From positions 69,510 to 133,509 of the forward strand of contig CAZVFX010000002.1 of the NCBI GenBank assembly GCA_964626565.1: DNA of 64,000 nucleotides, written 5' to 3'. Position 1 is the stretch's first letter, and each line of letters starts with the position of its first letter. The DNA comes from CAZVFX01 sp964626565 (lineage in GTDB: Bacteria > Myxococcota_A > UBA9042 > CAIXZC01). The notes beneath the pieces were generated by a model. The model was not told where the DNA came from and did not search any database. It worked only from the letters and a program-made list of their open reading frames with translations. Shown here one piece after another: positions 59,092-64,000 of the stretch. Both the position numbers and the translations under genes were made by a program.

Positions 59092-60183
59092 CTAGCGCGC
59101 GTTATTGAGTGCCGCCACCACCGCGCGCACATCTTCTTCGCCCAGGTTCTCGTGTAGAGGCAGCGCAATTCCGCGCAACGCTATCTGGTCTGCCTCCACG
59201 AGGGGGCCCAGCCGTCCGAGGCTTGCAAAGGCCGGCTCCCGGTGGATTGCGTAACCTGCAATGGTGGTTTCAACTCCGGCGGCCCTCAATCTTTCCATGA
59301 CCGCGCCCCGCTTGGCGCCGTCGTCCACCAGCGCCACCATGCTCTGGAAGTTTGCGCCCTCAATTGCGAATCCCGGGGGCACCGACAGCCAGTCCACTTC
59401 TTCCAGTAGCTCCATGTAGAGGCGTCCCAGCCGCCGCCTCACACTAAGCATTTCATCGAATATACCAAGACCCGCCAGTCCTACCGCCGCGTGCAATTCG
59501 CTGAGGCGGGCGTTGTACCCGGGGACCTCGAAACGGCGGTCCGCACCCAGGCCTCCCAGGCCGTGATTGCGCAATTGAACGGCTTGCTCGGCCAGGCTCT
59601 CATCGCCGGTCACAAGGGCCCCACCTTCGCCAGTGGTCAGTACCTTGCGGGGATGGAAAGACAAGATCGACAGGTCAGCCCGGCTTCCGCACCAGTCTGA
59701 TCGGTCCGAACTACCCAGCGCGCAGGCCGCGTCCTCGACCCAGCGCCAGCCCCGCTCATCCGCCAGGGCGCGGATCTCACGGTTGGGGCCCGGTATGCCG
59801 AACTGGTCAACCGTCACCAGGGCCACGCCGTCGCCGAGGTTAGCCGCGGCAACCTGGGCCAGGTCTATGTTGAGCCGCTCGGGCTCGACGTCTACCAGCA
59901 CCACCTCGAGCCCGACCCGCAGCGCCGAACTGGCGATGGATGGGTACAGGAAGTCGGGCATGACAACTTTGGTGACTCCGTGATCGCGCAACATATGGAA
60001 CGCCACCAGCGCGGCCGTTGTTCCGCTGGAAACCAGCACCACCCCCGGGCCTCCGAGGCGCGCGGACAAGTCTTCTTCCAGCCGCTGCACGAATTTGCCG
60101 GAGGTGAGCATCCCCGAGTCCAGCACCTCTTTGAGCATGCCGTGAACCGATTCCGGAATTCGGGGGTGGGCGAGGCGTATCAT
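59092..60183 (-). CDS. DegT/DnrJ/EryC1-family PLP aminotransferase
   Basis: 363 aa. The family forms or modifies amino-sugars on nucleotide-sugar precursors. Motifs: 'LVSSGTTAALVAFHML' (phosphate loop), 'DQFGIPG', 'EDAACALGS' (cofactor Asp), the PLP lysine in 'FHPRKVLTTGEGGALV', and 'YNARLSELHAAVGLAGL'. The ATG at 60183 overlaps the epimerase stop by 4 nt. The substrate is unknown; with the epimerase upstream it would make or attach an amino-sugar of a surface polysaccharide. Confidence 0.9.
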   Translation of the reverse strand: MIRLAHPRIPESVHGMLKEVLDSGMLTSGKFVQRLEEDLSARLGGPGVVLVSSGTTAALVAFHMLRDHGVTKVVMPDFLYPSIASSALRVGLEVVLVDVEPERLNIDLAQVAAANLGDGVALVTVDQFGIPGPNREIRALADERGWRWVEDAACALGSSDRSDWCGSRADLSILSFHPRKVLTTGEGGALVTGDESLAEQAVQLRNHGLGGLGADRRFEVPGYNARLSELHAAVGLAGLGIFDEMLSVRRRLGRLYMELLEEVDWLSVPPGFAIEGANFQSMVALVDDGAKRGAVMERLRAAGVETTIAGYAIHREPAFASLGRLGPLVEADQIALRGIALPLHENLGEEDVRAVVAALNNAR

Positions 60184-61148
60184 TTGGCCTCCGCCGCGTC
60201 CTTTTTCCGGTACCAGTCGATGGTCCGCAGCAACCCGTCCTCCAGATCCGTGGTGGCCTGGAAACCCAGAATCTGACGGGCTTTGTCCACGTTGGGAATG
60301 CGCAGTTCCACATCCGGGAAGTCCCAGGCTACTTCCTTGAGCGCCGAACTTGAGCCGGCCAACCGGATGATCAGGCTGGCCAGGTTGTAGATGGTGATGG
60401 TGGCGCGAGGGTTGCCGATGTTGAAAGCGTGGCCCACGGCAGCATCATTTTCCAAGGCCAGCACGATGCCCTCGATAATGTCGTCGATATAGCACCAGCT
60501 CCTGATCTGGCTGCCGTCATTATGGACCACCAGGTCTTCCCCCCGGATCGCCTTGACTATGAAATGGTGAATCGCCCCTTCGCCGACCTGGCCGGGGCCG
60601 TAGATGTTGAACGGCCGGATCGACACAGCCGGGAAGTCGAATTCCTTATGGAAATTGAGGGCCAGGTGCTCAGTGGCCAGTTTGCTGACCGCATAGGTCC
60701 AACGGGCCTCCCCGACCACCCCGAGGTGGGCTGCGTCACCTTCGGTGACTTTGTACGCGTACCGGCCGAACACCTCGCTGGTGGAGAAGTCTACGAAACG
60801 GCGGACGCCGCCTATTTCGTGGGCTGCGTCCAGCGCGTTGATGGTGCCCTGAAGGCTGACCCGCATGGTCAGCACCGGACGTTTCATCACCGTATCCACT
60901 CCGGCGATAGACGCCATGTGCACGACCATGTCGGCCCCTTCGGTCACCTTGAAGACCGCGTCCCGGTCCAGCACGTCGCCCTTCACGACCTCCACATTGG
61001 GATGGCCGGCCACGGGGGATCCAGCCAGGGCGTTACGGTGAAAGTTGTCGAAAATGACGATCTTGTTGTCATCGGCAAGCCGGGCGGCCAATGATGAGCC
61101 GATAAAACCGGCGCCTCCGGTTATGACGATCCTCTGTCCTTCCAACAT
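60180..61148 (-). CDS. NAD-dependent nucleotide-sugar epimerase/dehydratase
   Basis: 322 aa from the ATG at 61148. Extended SDR: 'ITGGAGFIGSSLAARL' (NAD-binding GxxGxxG), 'DNFHRN', 'GDVLDRDAV', 'VHMASIAGVDTV', the catalytic Y-x-x-x-K as 'YAVSKLATEH' and 'RPFNIYGPGQ'. The frame runs upstream into the neighbouring gene. It follows a predicted membrane-anchored protein by 19 nt and overlaps the aminotransferase. UDP-glucose/galactose-type epimerisation or dehydration is likely, but the exact reaction is undetermined. Confidence 0.92.
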   Translation of the reverse strand: MLEGQRIVITGGAGFIGSSLAARLADDNKIVIFDNFHRNALAGSPVAGHPNVEVVKGDVLDRDAVFKVTEGADMVVHMASIAGVDTVMKRPVLTMRVSLQGTINALDAAHEIGGVRRFVDFSTSEVFGRYAYKVTEGDAAHLGVVGEARWTYAVSKLATEHLALNFHKEFDFPAVSIRPFNIYGPGQVGEGAIHHFIVKAIRGEDLVVHNDGSQIRSWCYIDDIIEGIVLALENDAAVGHAFNIGNPRATITIYNLASLIIRLAGSSSALKEVAWDFPDVELRIPNVDKARQILGFQATTDLEDGLLRTIDWYRKKDAAEAK

Positions 61149-61167
61149 GGTTCCTCTCCCTTCGATG

Positions 61168-62061
61168 CTACTCGTCGCGTATTCCCACCACGTGAAACAG
61201 GCTTTGCGGGAGGTAGGGGAACTGTTCCTGCCAGGCTGTCTCGTCCCTCTCGAACAGGTCAGCCAACTCCCCTTCGCCATAGGCCCTTACCCTGGTCCGC
61301 ATCTCTTTCTTCTGCCGCTCTGAAGCGTGGTAGTAGGTCATGTACACCTGAGTTATAGCGCGCTCGGTTTCCTCCTTGCTCCACAGCGTGCCCGCCACGA
61401 AATTGGGGTCGATGCTGGAGTTGGGAAGATTGGATGCCACGGAGAAATAGTTCAGCGCTTCCCGCTTCAGCGCCTCTTTCTCCTCCAGCGGCAGATCACG
61501 GTATTCGAAATACAGGTTGAATCCAACGTCAAAATAGATTTCCCAGTTGTCGGGGCAATAGTGGATTCCCGTTTTGCCGTAGTAAATGCTCTTGTCGATG
61601 ATACTGTCTCTCAAGTAGGGCGCGAACTTTATTACCTGGGAAGCCCACAGGTAGACTCGGGGATTGAAGGGAAACAGGCCGGGAATCCACTCGGTATCGG
61701 GGTTCTCATCGCATTCGTCGGGAATGAGACTCATGCGGCGCCCGAACCTGTCCCGGCAGTAGCCCACCATGGCGCCCAGGTAGTTGTCCAGCCAGGCGTA
61801 TTTGCGATCGTACATCAGGTGGGTAGCAAAATAGGAGTTGGCCTGCATGAACACCATGTCGGCTACAAACGGGTCGTAGCCCAGGGCCAGCACTTTCAGC
61901 ACTTCGTTGGGCGGCAGGTAGGTGGTCTCCGCCAACCTGAAATCCTTGGTTTTAGCCACCAGGAATTTCTGCTCCTGCCTCATGACCTGGGCGACAAAGC
62001 AGGCCATCAGAACGGCAAAAGCGAGCACTAAAATGGTGATTCTTTTCTGGGGGTCGCGCAT
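61168..62061 (-). CDS. Membrane-anchored protein of unknown function
   Basis: 297 aa. The ATG at 62061 gives a single N-terminal transmembrane helix (residues 9-27, 'ITILVLAFAVLMACFVAQV') with an exported helical body, rich in Tyr and Trp, containing patterns such as 'DPFVADMVFMQANSYFATHL' and 'NPRVYLWASQVIKFAPYL' that resemble TPR-like pairs. The longer frame starting at 62112 lacks a clear Shine-Dalgarno. The family is not recognised. It heads the epimerase-aminotransferase transcript and may assist surface-polysaccharide assembly, but this rests on position only. Confidence 0.7.
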   Translation of the reverse strand: MRDPQKRITILVLAFAVLMACFVAQVMRQEQKFLVAKTKDFRLAETTYLPPNEVLKVLALGYDPFVADMVFMQANSYFATHLMYDRKYAWLDNYLGAMVGYCRDRFGRRMSLIPDECDENPDTEWIPGLFPFNPRVYLWASQVIKFAPYLRDSIIDKSIYYGKTGIHYCPDNWEIYFDVGFNLYFEYRDLPLEEKEALKREALNYFSVASNLPNSSIDPNFVAGTLWSKEETERAITQVYMTYYHASERQKKEMRTRVRAYGEGELADLFERDETAWQEQFPYLPQSLFHVVGIRDE

Positions 62062-62083
62062 GCTCCAACCTGTCGGTTGCTGG

Positions 62084-62112
62084 ATGTTAGCACACCAGCC
62101 GCGAAAATCCAA
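62084..62112 (-). promoter_or_regulatory. Candidate promoter of the 62061-59092 unit
   Basis: On the minus strand TTGGAT, 17 nt, TAACAT, ending 22 nt before the 62061 ATG. The -10 has 4/6 matches. Confidence 0.4.
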
Positions 62113-62130
62113 CCGACCTGAATTTCATCT

Positions 62131-62160
62131 TTGACATCCACCTTAGATGATCAGTAAGTT
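62131..62160 (+). promoter_or_regulatory. Candidate promoter of the lectin-domain lipoprotein gene
   Basis: TTGACA, 18 nt, TAAGTT. It runs across the ATG at 62147, which therefore cannot be the start codon if the promoter is real; this supports the TTG at 62186. Confidence 0.45.
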
Positions 62161-62185
62161 ACTGTTGGCAAAAACGGAGGCCCGC

Positions 62186-63355
62186 TTGTCGTCTGCCCGC
62201 CAGATTCTGCTACTAACGTTGTTCCTTAGCCTCAGCGGCTGTGGGGTCCAGGGCGAGTCCTCGACTGCGCGTATCGATTTCTCCGATTACTGGCCGTTTC
62301 CCGAGGATACGCTGGCTCAGACCGGCGACTTACAGGGGGACACCGGTTCAGCCGATGTCGTGGGGGTGGACGCGAGCGAAGCGGACCTTTTCAAGCCCGG
62401 CCCCGATGCGGGGATACCCGGTCTGTGCACCCCCGGAACGGTTACTTGCGAGAAAGGGGATGTGGCGCAGTGCAATGAAAAGGGCGGTGGCTACATCATC
62501 CTGGAAGAGTGTGACGATGGCGACGAATGCACTACCGACCATTGCCAGAACGGAATGTGTCTGTTCGTCGAAGACGTGCCCTACTGTTGCACTCCCCCCT
62601 GCCCCATAGGCGAATTGTGCCTCTGGGGAGAGTGCACCTGCGCGCCTGCATGCCTGGGCAAGGAGTGTGGCGAAGACGGTTGTGGCGGCAGTTGTGGCGA
62701 TTGCGCCGGGGGCCAGGACGAATGCGTCAACGGCGCCTGTGTCTGCCAGCCGCATTGTGTGGATATGGAGTGTGGAGACGATGGCTGTGGCGGTGATTGC
62801 GGTGTCTGCCTGGGTGAGCAGAATCAGTGCCAGGACGGGGCCTGTTACTGTCAGGGGGATTGCTCCGGCAAGGTGTGCGGAGATGATGGCTGCGGCAGCT
62901 CCTGTGGTGAGTGTCCCGTCCTTCACAAGTGCATAGAAGGTGTTTGCGCTTTTTATTGCCCATCTTGCCCCAACCTGGCGGGATGTACGGCCGCTCCGTT
63001 CCAGAACCATGTCTACTATCACTGTCCGCAGAGTAAGGACTGGGGAGACGCCCAGGGCAAGTGCGAAGAGCACATTTCTCATTTGGCTACCGTGTCATCC
63101 CAGCAGGAAAACGATTTTCTCAACAGCTTGGATGTAGACCATGACGTTTGGATCGGCTACTATGAGTCATGGTTCGAGTGGAAGTGGGTGACCGGCGAGT
63201 CCAAGGACTTCAAGAACTGGGATCAGGGCCAGCCGGACGACGGTTCCTTATGGGTCATCGAGGATTGTGCGGAACTTAGAACCAACGGCAAGTGGAACGA
63301 TAATGAATGCGGCAAAGGCCGTCACTTTATATGCGAACATGAACCGAGCCTATGA
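62186..63355 (+). CDS. Cysteine-rich lipoprotein with C-type lectin domain
   Basis: 389 aa from a TTG with GGAGG 6 nt upstream; the ATG at 62147 lacks a Shine-Dalgarno and falls within a promoter-like sequence. The short signal then ends in lipobox 'SLSGC' (Cys19). After an Asp/Pro linker come Cys-rich units of the 'KxCGxDGCGGxCGxC' kind (four clear copies, about residues 140-255), like those at 23256 and 24788. The C-terminal 125 residues are a C-type lectin fold: 'DVWIGYYESW', 'WKWVTGESKDFKNW', 'QGQPDDG' (in place of the QPD/EPN sugar motif), 'CAEL' and 'WNDNECGKGRHFICE'. The QPD-type motif suggests galactose-class ligands, but specificity is not certain. It is overlapped by the next gene (ATGA). 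Confidence 0.82.
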   Translation: MSSARQILLLTLFLSLSGCGVQGESSTARIDFSDYWPFPEDTLAQTGDLQGDTGSADVVGVDASEADLFKPGPDAGIPGLCTPGTVTCEKGDVAQCNEKGGGYIILEECDDGDECTTDHCQNGMCLFVEDVPYCCTPPCPIGELCLWGECTCAPACLGKECGEDGCGGSCGDCAGGQDECVNGACVCQPHCVDMECGDDGCGGDCGVCLGEQNQCQDGACYCQGDCSGKVCGDDGCGSSCGECPVLHKCIEGVCAFYCPSCPNLAGCTAAPFQNHVYYHCPQSKDWGDAQGKCEEHISHLATVSSQQENDFLNSLDVDHDVWIGYYESWFEWKWVTGESKDFKNWDQGQPDDGSLWVIEDCAELRTNGKWNDNECGKGRHFICEHEPSL

Positions 63356-63897
63356 AACCTAAGCGGCCACTGGGAAAACAAGGGTTTGCTCTGGCTGTGG
63401 CCACAGTCACCACCGCGCTTAGTTATCTTATTGCAGAAGCTGTGGGGCCGATACCGGTTGTGATCGGTGTGGTGCGTTCGCCAACCATTGTTGCACCTGC
63501 ATGGTACCTGGCCTCCATCGCCTTCCCCTTCGGGCTGCTGGTGGCCGAGGCGCTCATAGATTTCCGTGAAAAAGGGTTCAATGTTCGGGGCCTTACCATC
63601 TCTTTCGTCCTGCTCTTCATGGCCCTCATTACTTGTGCACGATACCTGTTTCCCTTGCCGCTCAGTGGCCACGGCCTGGTGGTGACCTTCTTTCTCCTCC
63701 ATGAACTGCAGCAGCGCAGGGAAGGACGCAACTGGAAGCTGGCTGTTGGTTCGTTGGTACTGGTGCAGGCCGCAGTCATGAAACTGATCTTCTGGCGCGA
63801 CCCTGCATCTCTCCTGGTCGGAGTCGGCTTTGGGACCATTTCCTGGTCAGTGGAACAACTCCTGATTATCGCCGGCTCCGTGCGGCGGAAGAAGTAG
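63352..63897 (+). CDS. Small polytopic membrane protein
   Basis: 181 aa with about five hydrophobic helices ('LAVATVTTALSYLIAEAVG', 'YLASIAFPFGLLVAEALI', 'LTISFVLLFMALITCARYLF', 'LAVGSLVLVQAAVMKLIF', 'LLVGVGFGTISWSVEQLLII'). The start overlaps the lectin-lipoprotein stop as ATGA, so both are probably made together. The family is not recognised; no active-site motif is seen. The remaining 100 bases of the window hold no identifiable feature. Confidence 0.72.
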   Translation: MKPKRPLGKQGFALAVATVTTALSYLIAEAVGPIPVVIGVVRSPTIVAPAWYLASIAFPFGLLVAEALIDFREKGFNVRGLTISFVLLFMALITCARYLFPLPLSGHGLVVTFFLLHELQQRREGRNWKLAVGSLVLVQAAVMKLIFWRDPASLLVGVGFGTISWSVEQLLIIAGSVRRKK

Positions 63898-64000
63898 CCC
63901 GACCGCCGGTACAGTCCTTTCACTATTTTTTGCAGGCGCACCCGCACTAGGTAGAATGTCCTTAAGAACTGTCGATGACAACCGTTAATGCAAAGTTGTT

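Noticed and set aside
62147..62185. ATG at 62147 as start of the lectin lipoprotein
   Set aside because: It has no Shine-Dalgarno, falls inside a promoter-like sequence and would lengthen the signal peptide; the TTG at 62186 has GGAGG and gives a compact lipoprotein signal.

Overview
The window (about 60% GC, densely coded, no tRNA, rRNA or CRISPR seen) looks like a chromosomal piece of a Gram-negative, probably anaerobic bacterium of the deltaproteobacterial/myxobacterial kind. It has a phosphate-type porin, many lipoproteins and type IV pili (outer membrane), a four-subunit 2-oxoacid:ferredoxin oxidoreductase and an oxygen-sensitive 2-hydroxyacyl-CoA dehydratase set (anaerobic chemistry), SelB (selenocysteine decoding), and cysteine-rich surface proteins with 'CGxDGCGGxCGxC' repeats plus a MYXO-CTERM-like anchor. 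The taxon is inference; no marker gene here settles it.

Layout. 1-3600: tail of a carboxypeptidase-regulatory-fold protein, then endonuclease IV and a secreted transglutaminase on the minus strand. 3748-9439: korDABC followed by a large GlnD/GlnE-like nucleotidyltransferase in one tight operon. 9559-12179: two convergent lipoprotein genes. 12176-15448: zwf-pgl (oxidative pentose phosphate) divergent from mutM. 15449-19420: an accessory island with a PIN-toxin remnant, long diverged direct repeats flanking a DUF4143 ATPase, a DUF6932/XRE gene pair and a transposase-like scrap. 19420-22966: a MarR-controlled operon for a radical-type 2-hydroxyacyl-CoA dehydratase and its activator, with a near-consensus promoter and an inverted-repeat operator.

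23256-37168 is the most unusual stretch: a cysteine-rich putative lipoprotein, then an apparent operon of a giant cysteine-rich/beta-propeller protein (two proteins fused end to end), an exported PEP-synthase-like protein, a lipoprotein, an OprP-type porin, a CotH-kinase/beta-helix membrane protein, a small membrane protein, a VTC polyphosphate-polymerase-like protein and a DUF4956 membrane protein. Phosphate, ATP and PEP chemistry combined with cell-surface proteins suggests an undescribed envelope phosphorylation or polyphosphate system.

37182-43138 (minus): lipoprotein, metallophosphoesterase and a 1330-residue zinc-ribbon/TPR membrane protein, divergent from selB. 45335-47913: outer-membrane and inner-membrane proteins of unknown role, then rsfS-rlmH. 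47991-55232 (minus): pilB-pilT-pilC-pilS-pilR, the type IV pilus motor with its sigma-54 two-component system. 55367-62061 (minus): an ABC-2 exporter set with an M20 peptidase, and a small nucleotide-sugar cluster (epimerase, DegT aminotransferase). 62186-63897: a lipoprotein ending in a C-type lectin domain, with a small membrane protein.

Many genes overlap by 1-8 nt, and several use GTG or TTG starts backed by clear Shine-Dalgarno sequences. Starts given here were moved to such sites where the longest open frame was implausible. Function calls rest on motifs read by eye; no database search was possible.
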